In this document: positions 27,327-35,397 of the stretch, one piece after another
How positions within the stretch are numbered: the first letter of the stretch is position 1
Layout: every line of letters begins with the position of its first letter
NCBI RefSeq assembly: GCF_003315035.1
Contig: NZ_QNRE01000019.1
Location: 24,936 to 88,935 of the forward strand
DNA: 64,000 nt
DNA from: Nocardia puris
Lineage (GTDB): Bacteria > Actinomycetota > Actinomycetes > Mycobacteriales > Mycobacteriaceae
Direction of reading: 5' to 3'
Position numbers and translations under genes: made by a program
Notes under the pieces: model-generated
Told to the model about the DNA's origin: nothing
Databases searched by the model: none
Seen by the model: the letters and a program-made list of their open reading frames with translations, nothing else

Positions 27327-29369
27327 TCACTTGCGTACCCCGTGGTCACGTTTGGCCAGTTCGGCGAACATCGCGTTGTGGGCGGCGAGTTCGGCGTCGT
27401 TGTCCCGGTCGGCGGCCCGGTCCAGCCGCTTGGCCATCCGTTCGTCGCTGCGCGACCACTGGATCAGCAGCGCCAGCATCACCACCACCAGCGGGACCTC
27501 GCCGCTCGCCCACGCCAGGCTACCGCCGGTGCGCTGATCGCCGAGCAGATCGTCGTTCCAGCCGAGCCCGAGCGAGCGGAAGAACCAGCCGCCCAGCACG
27601 GTGGTCATGCTCATCAGGGCGACGCCGAAGAACGCGTGGAACGGCAGCGAGCCGAAGACCATGCCGAGTTTGGTGAGCGAATGCACTTCGCGCGGTTTGG
27701 GATCGATGCCGATGACCACCCAGTAGAAGAGGTAGCCGCTGATCAGGAAGTGCAGGATCATCGCCAGGTGCGCGGCGTGCGAGTCGACGAACGAGTCGTA
27801 GATGCCGCCCATGTAGAGGGCGTAGAACCCGGCCACGAAGATCACCGACGCCACCACCGGCTGGGTCAGGAACCGCGACACCGGATTGTGCACCGCGAGC
27901 AGAATCCACTCGCGCGGCCCCGGCACGCCGCCGCGACCGGCCGGCGGCAGCGCCCGCAGCGCCAGCGTCACCACGCCGCCCAGCGCCAACAGGATCGGTG
28001 CCATCATCGACAGGGCCATGTGCTGCATCATGTGCACGCTGAACACCGCGGGCGCGTAGCGGCCCACGCCCGACGAGGTCGCGAACAGCAGCAGCGCGCA
28101 GCCCGACAGCCAGGCGATGGTGCGCCCGACGGGCCAGGCGTCACCGCGCTTGCGCAGTCGCCGCACGCCGAGCAGATAGACCACGGCCAGCACGATCGCG
28201 AGCGTGCCGAAGATCAGATCGAACCGCCAGTCGAACAGCAGTCGCAGGGTGGTCGGCGGACCGTCCAGGTTGTAGCCGAGCTCGACCTCGGCGGGCGTGG
28301 GCACCGACGTGGGCGGCGGGGGCGGCGTGCGGCCGAGCCCCACCGCCAGGCCCATGGTGGCCGCGAAGATCAGCGCCTCGACGCCGCCGAACCGCAGCAG
28401 GGCGGCGCGATCGCGCGGGTTCTCGGCGAGCGCGGGCAGGGCGGCCTTGCGCTGGAACCAGCCGATCACGCCGAGCACCGCCAGCGCGGCCACCTTGGCC
28501 AGCACCAGGCGGCCGTAGGTGGTGGTGAACAGGTCGCCGAACGGGACCCGCACCCACGAGTTGATCACGCCGCTCACGCCGATCACCACGAACGCGAAGG
28601 TGGCGACGAGGGAGAAGCGGCGAGCCGCGACATCGGTGTGCGCGCCGCCGCGCAGGGCGTGCGCGAGCACGGCGAACAGCCCGCCCACCCAGACCGCGGC
28701 GGAGATCAGGTGCAGGATCAGGCTGTTGGTGGCGATGTCGTGCGAGCCGCCCGAGGAGGAATGCCCGGTCAGCGCCAGCGGCATCATGGTCAGGACCGAT
28801 CCGGCCAGCAGCAGCGGCGTCCACGCCCAGCGCAGCGCCAGCCTGCTGCCGACGGCGACGATCAGCGCGAACAGCACCGTGGTCCGCCACGCCCCGGCCA
28901 GTTCGACCTGGTCGATCGCCCGCCACAGCTGTTCGGGACGCCAGATGTCGGCGAACGGCTGCCCCGTGGTGTCGGAGATGGTCAGCGGCACCAGCAGCGC
29001 GGCGCAGCAGGCCCACGCGATCGCGAACACCGACGCGCGACGCAGCGCCCGGTACCCGCCCACGTCGAGCAGACCGTTCTCCTGCGGCGGCACGAAGAAC
29101 GCCGCGAACAACAGCGAGCCCACCGTCAGCGCCGCGAACAGATCCGACAGCGCGCGCACGGCGGGCAGCCCGTAGGTGGTGAGCGCGCCCGGATCCGGAA
29201 TGCCGAGCAGGGTCAGCGCCTGCGACGCCGACAGCCCGACCACCATCGCCGCGACCACCGCCGCCACCGCGCCCGCGAACACCGCCAGCGCGCCGAACGT
29301 CCCCGCGGGCCGCGCCGCCCCGGCGTCCGGCTCAGCTGGTGCGAGGGGCGGGTCCTGCGGTGACGACAT
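27327..29369 (-). CDS. CopD/CtaG-like copper and oxidase-assembly membrane protein
   Basis: Polytopic membrane protein of 680 aa with about 15 hydrophobic segments. The N-terminal half is CopD-like (Leu-His-Leu-Ile-Ser-Ala-Ala-Val-Trp-Val-Gly-Gly), the C-terminal half is of the CtaG/caa3-assembly type with histidines suited to copper (His-Met-Met-Gln-His-Met, and Met-Ile-Leu-His-Phe). This fusion is known in mycobacteria (Rv0102 type) and is linked to copper delivery for cytochrome oxidase. ATG at 29369 chosen because upstream codons lack a ribosome site. Ends 13 bases before the dehydratase start. Confidence 0.85.
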   Translation of the reverse strand: MSSPQDPPLAPAEPDAGAARPAGTFGALAVFAGAVAAVVAAMVVGLSASQALTLLGIPDPGALTTYGLPAVRALSDLFAALTVGSLLFAAFFVPPQENGLLDVGGYRALRRASVFAIAWACCAALLVPLTISDTTGQPFADIWRPEQLWRAIDQVELAGAWRTTVLFALIVAVGSRLALRWAWTPLLLAGSVLTMMPLALTGHSSSGGSHDIATNSLILHLISAAVWVGGLFAVLAHALRGGAHTDVAARRFSLVATFAFVVIGVSGVINSWVRVPFGDLFTTTYGRLVLAKVAALAVLGVIGWFQRKAALPALAENPRDRAALLRFGGVEALIFAATMGLAVGLGRTPPPPPTSVPTPAEVELGYNLDGPPTTLRLLFDWRFDLIFGTLAIVLAVVYLLGVRRLRKRGDAWPVGRTIAWLSGCALLLFATSSGVGRYAPAVFSVHMMQHMALSMMAPILLALGGVVTLALRALPPAGRGGVPGPREWILLAVHNPVSRFLTQPVVASVIFVAGFYALYMGGIYDSFVDSHAAHLAMILHFLISGYLFYWVVIGIDPKPREVHSLTKLGMVFGSLPFHAFFGVALMSMTTVLGGWFFRSLGLGWNDDLLGDQRTGGSLAWASGEVPLVVVMLALLIQWSRSDERMAKRLDRAADRDNDAELAAHNAMFAELAKRDHGVRK

Positions 29370-29506
29370 ACGACCCAGCGTAGTTCCAGCGGCGCGACGG
29401 GCTCCCGGCGGCCGGGCGTACCTCCGCCGAGGCCACGACGCGGCGTTTCGGCCGGGCGCCGCCCGACTGTGTCCACTAGGGTTGGGCGCAATCACGGGAG
29501 GGTGCG

Positions 29507-29881
29507 ATGCCGGTCGTTCTGATCGCGGTGGTCGCGGTGTTCTTCGCCGCCATGGGCGGCTACGGGTTACTGCGACCGCGTCAACTGGCGGAGGTGGTGG
29601 GTCTGCTTGCCGACCGCGCCGACGCCGATGCCGAGGTACGCGCCGTCTACGGCGGGTTCGGCCTCGCGATCGCCGTCGTCCTCGGACTCGCGGCTGCCGA
29701 CATCGGCGAACTCAGACCCGGCGTGTGCGTGACGGTCGCCGCAGCGCTCGGTGGAATGGCCTTCGGCCGGATCTGGTCCGCATTCAGCGAACGCCCCTCC
29801 GCCTTCTTCCCGGTGTGGTTCTTCCTGCTCGTGGAGCTGATCTTGGCCGGCCTCCTCGGCACCGCCGTCGCCCTCGGCTGA
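29507..29881 (+). CDS. DUF4345-like membrane protein
   Basis: 124-aa protein with four hydrophobic helices and a central Tyr-Gly-Gly-Phe-Gly-Leu-Ala motif, resembling DUF4345. ATG preceded by GGGAGG. Function unknown. Its 3' third is overlapped antisense by the extended reading frame of the serine recombinase. It is probably the last chromosomal protein gene before the element. Confidence 0.7.
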   Translation: MPVVLIAVVAVFFAAMGGYGLLRPRQLAEVVGLLADRADADAEVRAVYGGFGLAIAVVLGLAAADIGELRPGVCVTVAAALGGMAFGRIWSAFSERPSAFFPVWFFLLVELILAGLLGTAVALG

Positions 29882-31943
29882 CCCACCTCAAAAGGTTGCT
29901 GACGCTAAACATCAACTCATTTGGACGATCGCTATACTTTCCCGTGCTGGACACCACGGCCGATCTCGGCCATGGTGGAAACCGCTGCCTCCGTAGCTCA
30001 GTTGGATAGAGCAAGGGCCTTCTAATCCCTAGGTCGCAGGTTCGATTCCTGCCGGGGGCACGAAGAACATGGGCAACCGTAGTAGCGGTTTCCCATGGCG
30101 TGCCGGGTTGCCCCGTACCGCCGCCCCTGTGGGCTGGTGGCGGTACGGGCCCCGTTTCGGGGGTCGTAGCAGGGGTCAGCGGTGCGGCGGCTATGGCGGC
30201 ATCGGGGAGTGTTTCTTCGGTCAGGGTGGCGTAGATGGTCACGTGTTTACCGGTGTGGTCGTAAACGATCTTGATCCCGAATGCCTCGTACAAGTCACGT
30301 TGCAGGACATCGGGGGCGCGGGTGAGATGCAGCGTCAGCCGAGGCAGGTGCTCCAGGAGCGCGGGTTCGTCGGGACGCTGCCGGGCAGCCTGTTCACGCA
30401 GGGTATCCAGCTCGCCGTTCTTGCTGCGGCGTTCCTTTTCGAGTTCTGTGTAGCGGCGTCTCAGCCGTTCGGCCCACGCTTGGGACAACTCGTCGTCACC
30501 GGTGATCGGGCGGGATTCCAGCTCAGCGAGCAGGTTGTCCTGTCGTCGGGTGATATCGGAGAGCGTCTTCTCGATCGCGGCGGCCCGTTGTTCGAGGTCG
30601 TGGCCCTTGCTCGTGGATTGTCCGCGTAGCTGGTGGCGTAGCAGGGTCGCGCGGTCGGGGCCGAAGACGCGTTCGTTGAAGAACGTCTCGACGCAGTCGA
30701 GGAGCTTGTCTTCGCGCACGTACACCGCGCGGGGGTGGTCGGCGTATTCCTCGGGTTTGCCGACGAGATCGAGTTTGGGTTGGCAGGTGTAGTAGCCGTA
30801 GCCCTTGCGGGTTTTGCCGAACATCCTCTTGTTGCACTGCTGGTGGTGCACGAACGAGCGCAGCACGTAGGTGCGGTGGGTGTCAGGGTGGGAGTTCTTG
30901 ACACCCATCCGCGACCCCTGGCGAGTGGTCCTGTTCTTTTGCACCGCTTCCCACACCGCGCGGGTTACCAGGGGCTCGTGGGTAGGCTGCGGTGACCACA
31001 CCCATTTCTCGGGCGGGACGAGCGCGCCGCCTTTCTTGCTGGCGCGCCGGTTCCACACCATGTGCCCGGTGTATTTCGGGTTGATCAGGATTTCGCGGAC
31101 CGAGGACCCTGACCAGCGGCCCCGAGCGCGTTTGCCGCTGTTGGGTCGCGGGGGCGGGTAGCGGTCGGGGTCGGCGTTGAGCCGCTCGGCGATCACCTGG
31201 TAAGCGAGGTTCTCGTCGTGGCGCAACTGGAAGATCCGCACCACCGCCGGTGCGCGTTCGGGGTCCACGAGGAGCCGGGATTTGGTGCGGCCTTCCTCTC
31301 GTTTCGCCGCGACCGGGTGTGGCACTTTCTCGTTGAGGTAGCCGTGGCAGGCTTTGCCGATGTTCCAGCCTTGAAAGGTGTGTTCGCGGAACCCTTCCCA
31401 GGATTGTTCGAGGGTGTGGCGCAGGAACCATTCGGCGACACCTTGTTTCATGCGGCGCACGAGGATCTGGGTGGCGCGTTTCTCCGACAGCGAGATCGGT
31501 CCCTCGTCGGCGGCGAACAGCGGCACCCCGACTTTCTCCAGTTCGTGTTCGAGCTGAGTGGACTGGTGCGTCCAGCGGGCGGCGCGTTCGATCTCCTCGA
31601 CCACGACCGCCTCGAAGCGGCGGTTGGGGTGGCGGGCTTCGGCCATCAAGTCGGCCAAACCGCCGTCACGCGGGATCGGGATGTCGAACGCCTCGTGCGC
31701 GCTGCCCAGGCCACGCATCTCGAGGTCCTTGCGGGAGGATTCGACGTCGTAGAAGAACGCGACGATCACGAACCCGTTCGGCAGCACCTTGCGGCAGTTG
31801 TCGAGCTGGCGCGGCAGCGACAACGTGGGGTCCTGCAAATCCCGGGTCGAGGTGCGCAGGAACACCGCCACCGGGACCGGGGACGACCCACCCATCCCGA
31901 GCAGATCAGGGCTGTCGGGTCCGGCGAATACGGGCAGGCTCAT
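29784..31943 (-). CDS. Large serine recombinase, reading into tRNA-Arg
   Basis: Site-specific integrase of the large serine recombinase family. The N-terminal resolvase domain carries the nucleophile Ser32 (Leu-Arg-Thr-Ser-Thr-Arg-Asp); then a recombinase domain (Glu-Ile-Leu-Ile-Asn-Pro-Lys-Tyr-Thr-Gly-His), a zinc-ribbon-like segment and a coiled coil (~450-520). The frame runs on through the antisense of tRNA-Arg and host DNA: about 91 of 719 residues come from outside the element (beginning Ala-Pro-Gly-Arg-Asn-Arg). The free circular form would therefore encode a different C-terminus. ATG overlaps the stop of the upstream 91-aa gene (ATGA). Confidence 0.88.
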   Translation of the reverse strand: MSLPVFAGPDSPDLLGMGGSSPVPVAVFLRTSTRDLQDPTLSLPRQLDNCRKVLPNGFVIVAFFYDVESSRKDLEMRGLGSAHEAFDIPIPRDGGLADLMAEARHPNRRFEAVVVEEIERAARWTHQSTQLEHELEKVGVPLFAADEGPISLSEKRATQILVRRMKQGVAEWFLRHTLEQSWEGFREHTFQGWNIGKACHGYLNEKVPHPVAAKREEGRTKSRLLVDPERAPAVVRIFQLRHDENLAYQVIAERLNADPDRYPPPRPNSGKRARGRWSGSSVREILINPKYTGHMVWNRRASKKGGALVPPEKWVWSPQPTHEPLVTRAVWEAVQKNRTTRQGSRMGVKNSHPDTHRTYVLRSFVHHQQCNKRMFGKTRKGYGYYTCQPKLDLVGKPEEYADHPRAVYVREDKLLDCVETFFNERVFGPDRATLLRHQLRGQSTSKGHDLEQRAAAIEKTLSDITRRQDNLLAELESRPITGDDELSQAWAERLRRRYTELEKERRSKNGELDTLREQAARQRPDEPALLEHLPRLTLHLTRAPDVLQRDLYEAFGIKIVYDHTGKHVTIYATLTEETLPDAAIAAAPLTPATTPETGPVPPPAHRGGGTGQPGTPWETATTVAHVLRAPGRNRTCDLGIRRPLLYPTELRRQRFPPWPRSAVVSSTGKYSDRPNELMFSVSNLLRWVSRGRRRCRGGRPRSAPRAGRTTPGRRRRGVR
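29933..29938 (+). promoter_or_regulatory. Probable -10 element of tRNA-Arg
   Basis: TATACT lies 48 bp upstream of the tRNA gene in a short AT-richer gap after the DUF4345 gene. No good -35 is found at the ideal distance (TCAACT at 29912 is the nearest candidate, 15-base spacing). Confidence 0.35.
29987..30060 (+). tRNA. tRNA-Arg(TCT)
   Basis: Complete cloverleaf of 74 nt without an encoded CCA. Acceptor stem GCCTCCG pairs with CGGGGGC (one G-T), D-stem GCTC/GAGC, anticodon loop CTTCTAA with anticodon TCT at its centre, T-arm GCAGG-TTCGATT-CCTGC, discriminator A. The bottom pair of the anticodon stem (C-T) is mismatched. The anticodon reads AGA, a rare arginine codon in this GC-rich genome. 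The 3' half is the apparent integration target of the element to the right. Confidence 0.95.
30036..30060. other. Putative attL core in tRNA 3' end
   Basis: The T-arm and acceptor 3' strand of tRNA-Arg directly abut the recombinase gene of the element, the usual layout of a tRNA-integrated element. No second copy of this 25-base segment was found in the rest of the window, so attR must lie beyond position 64,000 and the exact crossover is not known. Confidence 0.45.
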
Positions 31944-32215
31944 GCCGCCTCCTGTTCGTCGGCGGTGGTGATGGCGTCGAGATCGACCAGATCGGCTGTG
32001 GCTGGGTCGTGGCTGTCGAGCCAGCGCAGCAGCGCCGAGATCGCGCGGGCTTGCCGTTCGGCGACGCGTTTGGCTTCGGCTCCGGTGACATAGCGAATCT
32101 GGAACGACGTGGTCATCTCGCCCACTCGAGCATCGACATGCATCGGCGAATCGGCGCGGGCCCGCGAGGGGCGCAACGGGATCACCACGGCGTCGTCGGA
32201 AAATTCCTCGTCCAT
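31940..32215 (-). CDS. Small protein coupled to serine recombinase
   Basis: 91-aa acidic protein with no recognised domain. A central helix rich in Ala, Arg and Glu (Lys-Arg-Val-Ala-Glu-Arg-Gln-Ala-Arg) could be amphipathic. Its stop overlaps the recombinase start in ATGA, so the two are produced together. Position and size make it a candidate recombination directionality factor or recombinase partner; the sequence alone does not prove this. Confidence 0.65.
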   Translation of the reverse strand: MDEEFSDDAVVIPLRPSRARADSPMHVDARVGEMTTSFQIRYVTGAEAKRVAERQARAISALLRWLDSHDPATADLVDLDAITTADEQEAA

Positions 32216-32532
32216 GATTTCCTCTCATGTCCTGCCACGTCGGCCCGATAGGTGGCGGAGGTGGCTGTTTCGTGGGTGGGTGGAACTGCGCGGGAACCGG
32301 GCGGGTCCGCGTGCAGCGGGATCCATGAACGCTCCGTAGCGGCCGAGGCGTCAAATGTCTTCTCGTGCAGCATTTCTGCCGAACCGGTCACCCGCGACCA
32401 ACCAGGGGTGCCGATCGGCCGGAATACGGCGGCCTGCGCCGTTCTGGCGGGTCCAACGGGCGGGTCTGCGGTGTGACCATTGCGCGCCGGAACCCGATCC
32501 CGGTGCGGTGGTTCGGACAGCGGCGTCAAGGG
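32216..32532. other. Intergenic region between virB4-like and recombinase operons
   Basis: 317 bp with no convincing gene; the open frames read as shadow sequence. Expected to hold the end of the transfer operon and the promoter of the recombinase operon. No clear hairpin identified. Confidence 0.4.
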
Positions 32533-35397
32533 TCACCCCGCCCACCTGCCGTCGGCTGTTGCGGTTGAGCCGATGTCGACTTCGGTGTCGCGGTCGTCGG
32601 CGATGGCGGCCAGGAACTCAGGCGAAGTGGTGATGAGCGCGTTCTCGGTGAGCGAGGCCAAAGACCCGAACACCGCGCGGTCGGTGCCGCCGACCGCGAG
32701 CAGCCCCGAACCGCGAGCCGCGGAGAGCAGGAATTGCTGCTCGCCGTCAGAGAGGTGGAAGGCGGTAGCGACCTCGTCGATGGCCTGGGGTGCTTGGCGT
32801 AGCAAGATCTGAGTGGCGGCGTTGGAGATGATCGCTCGCCCGAGTTCGGTCGAGCAGACATCCGCGCAGTCCTGGGTAGCGACGGTGAGTCCGGCCCAGT
32901 GCTTGCGGAAGCTTTTCGCGGCCCGGAACAGGAACGCCGCCCCGGCGGGCTCGCGCAGCAGCAGCCACGCCTCGTCCACGGTGATCATGCGGGGCCGCCG
33001 ATGACCGGGGTTCGACACTTTCCGCCACGTCGCGTCCAAAACCAGCAGCGTGCCGATGGTTTTCATTTCATCGGGCAGCTCCCGTAGCGAGAACACGATC
33101 ATCGCGCCCTCGGGTTCGGTGGTGGTGTTCCCGTCGATCAGCCCGGCATAGGCTCCCTCGCCGGTGTAGGGGTGCAGCCCGGCAGCCAACTCGACGGCAG
33201 CGGGCACGGCGAGCTGGTCAAGCTGGTCTCGCAGGTCGCTCAGGGTGGGCGCGGGCCGGGTCCAGGTGGCGGGGTCGTCGGTGATCCCGGCGGCGGTGTA
33301 AGCAGCGGCGAGAGCAGCGTCCAGCGCCGACCGATGCGCGGCGGTTTGGTCCCCCAACAGCACCTGGATCAGGGTGTGGCAGAACAGTTTGCGCCGAGTG
33401 AGCGCATCGGTCGGGGCGCTGCGGCTCCCGTCGGGTCGGATGTGGATTTCCAGGTCGAACGGGTTGAGCCGAACTCCGGGTGCACCGAGGCGGATGTTGG
33501 TGCCGCCCACGGCCTCGCTCAGGCGCCGGTATTCATCCTCGGGATCGATGATGACCTGCTCGATCCCGCGATACAGGGCCCGCAGGATCTCGGTTTTCAC
33601 CAGGTAGGACTTGCCCGCACCGGATCGGCCCAGCACGACGAGGTTGTGGTTGTGGGCCTCGGGACCGAACCGGTCCACGAACAACAACCCCGACGCAGCG
33701 TCGCGGCCATAGAGAACACCCTGGGGCCGGTCGGCCTGGGCGGGATCGGCGGCGGGGAGCTGGGGTGAGTCGAAGGGGAACGCCGCGGCGAGGGCAGTGG
33801 TATCGAAGGTCCGCTGGACCCGGATAAGGTCCAACCCGAGCGGCAGAGTCGTCACCCACGCCTGAGCTGCCCGGTAGGACAGGGTGCAGGTGTCCACGAG
33901 CAGACTCGCCGCCAACGCGCGAACGGCGGCCAACTCGTCGGCCAGCTCGGATTCCGAGGCGGCATGGACGGTGAGATACACCCCGACGCGGAACAATCTT
34001 GCTTCGGCCCGCGCGACGCGCGCGGACAGGTCGGCGGCGTCCTCGACGGCGACGTCGACCTGCGGGTCGGTCAGACGGCCCCGGCCGAGGTCCTGCCTGC
34101 GGGCAGATTCGAGGCGGGCTTGCTGGCGGCGCAGCCGAGTGGCGGCGGTGGCCGGGTCGACCGGCTCGACGTGCACCGCGACCTCGACTCTGCCCGGGTG
34201 AGACAGCAGAGGCGCGAGCCAGCCGGCGGTCACCTCGCGCGGGTAGCCGGTCACCGCGAGGGTCGCGCTCCAATCCGAGCCGATCTCAAGATGCCGGGTG
34301 CCGATGGTCAAAGATTCCGGGGCGAACCGGTCGAGCCCGTCCCCGGCGAACGGATCCGGTAATCGGGTATCGGGGTCGGTGCTGACGACCGTGCCGGCGG
34401 CGGTGATGTCGGCGGCGGCAGAGACGAGGCTTTCGGGGTCGGTGCAACTGGCCAGCACAGCAGTGGCGGCGTCGTGGTCGAGGGCGGTCACCGAGATCCC
34501 CAACGGGGACAGCACATCGGCGGCCTCGTTCATCCGGCGCAGCAGCCTGGACTCGGCTGCACGACGCGCACCGCCCGATAGGGTGCGCCGGGCTCGGCGC
34601 TGCCCAGGGAGACGGGCACGCAGCCCGCTGGTCGCCACGGCCTCGGTGTGTTCACGCCAGACGAGCAGCACCTGTCGGTGAACGGGGTCTTCGCGGGCGG
34701 CCAGCTCGGTGAGGTGGTCGGCATGGTCGAGGGCTGCCGCGGCGAGGTCGGCCGACATCTGCGCGGCAGCAGAGTGCAGGCCGGTGATGTGCTCAGTCAA
34801 GTCCAGCCGCGCCGAACGGATCAGGATCTGAACGGGTTGACGCAGGGTGTGCAGCCAGCCCGCGAGCTGGCCGACCAAGCTGTCCTGTTCGGCCGGGGTC
34901 CGCAGCGACAGGTTGAGGGTTCCCGCGACCGCGATAGCGGCGAGGCCGTCGGCGCCGAGGTCGATCACCCCGACCCCGCCGCTGCCACTGCTCGCCACCG
35001 ACTCGGGCAACCGCGCCTGATCCGCCGATAGTTCCGAGGGCACCGGCGACCGAGGACGTCGTCCTGTGGTGCGAGTCGTGATCCAGCGCGGAGCCCGGGC
35101 GGCACCATGTGATCGGATGAGGTGGCGTGGACGCAGGCGGTGACGAACGGCCGCGACGAGCAGCAGGTCGGCCGACAGACCCTCGCGGCGGGTCAGGACC
35201 GCGACTGCCACGAACACGAACATCAGGGCAGCGGTGACCGCGAATACGGGCAGCGGTAGCAGGGTTCGCGTTGCAGCCCAGGCCGCGTACAGCAGTGCGG
35301 CGGTCGTGGCCAGGACAGCGAGCTGGCGCGCGGTGAACGGCCCCAGCAGCCGGTCGGAGCGGTCGACGTCGGCGGGGATGCGCACGATGGTGCTCAT
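32533..35397 (-). CDS. VirB4-like T4SS ATPase with PrgI-type N-terminus
   Basis: Conjugation ATPase of 954 aa that energises the type IV channel. Residues ~1-75 form a PrgI/VirB3-like module with two hydrophobic helices; the rest is a VirB4/AAA-10 protein of the SCO6880 type. Walker A is Gly-Arg-Ser-Gly-Ala-Gly-Lys596-Ser; Walker B is Ile-Thr-Val-Asp808-Glu-Ala-Trp. Both are intact. ATG overlaps the stop of the VirB6-like gene (ATGA). The fusion of a VirB3-like anchor to VirB4 keeps the ATPase at the membrane. Confidence 0.88.
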   Translation of the reverse strand: MSTIVRIPADVDRSDRLLGPFTARQLAVLATTAALLYAAWAATRTLLPLPVFAVTAALMFVFVAVAVLTRREGLSADLLLVAAVRHRLRPRHLIRSHGAARAPRWITTRTTGRRPRSPVPSELSADQARLPESVASSGSGGVGVIDLGADGLAAIAVAGTLNLSLRTPAEQDSLVGQLAGWLHTLRQPVQILIRSARLDLTEHITGLHSAAAQMSADLAAAALDHADHLTELAAREDPVHRQVLLVWREHTEAVATSGLRARLPGQRRARRTLSGGARRAAESRLLRRMNEAADVLSPLGISVTALDHDAATAVLASCTDPESLVSAAADITAAGTVVSTDPDTRLPDPFAGDGLDRFAPESLTIGTRHLEIGSDWSATLAVTGYPREVTAGWLAPLLSHPGRVEVAVHVEPVDPATAATRLRRQQARLESARRQDLGRGRLTDPQVDVAVEDAADLSARVARAEARLFRVGVYLTVHAASESELADELAAVRALAASLLVDTCTLSYRAAQAWVTTLPLGLDLIRVQRTFDTTALAAAFPFDSPQLPAADPAQADRPQGVLYGRDAASGLLFVDRFGPEAHNHNLVVLGRSGAGKSYLVKTEILRALYRGIEQVIIDPEDEYRRLSEAVGGTNIRLGAPGVRLNPFDLEIHIRPDGSRSAPTDALTRRKLFCHTLIQVLLGDQTAAHRSALDAALAAAYTAAGITDDPATWTRPAPTLSDLRDQLDQLAVPAAVELAAGLHPYTGEGAYAGLIDGNTTTEPEGAMIVFSLRELPDEMKTIGTLLVLDATWRKVSNPGHRRPRMITVDEAWLLLREPAGAAFLFRAAKSFRKHWAGLTVATQDCADVCSTELGRAIISNAATQILLRQAPQAIDEVATAFHLSDGEQQFLLSAARGSGLLAVGGTDRAVFGSLASLTENALITTSPEFLAAIADDRDTEVDIGSTATADGRWAG

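Noticed and set aside
32182..32529. A 115-codon leftward frame between the recombinase and virB4-like genes
   Set aside because: No ribosome site or recognisable fold; overlaps the start of the coupled 91-aa gene, which has better support.
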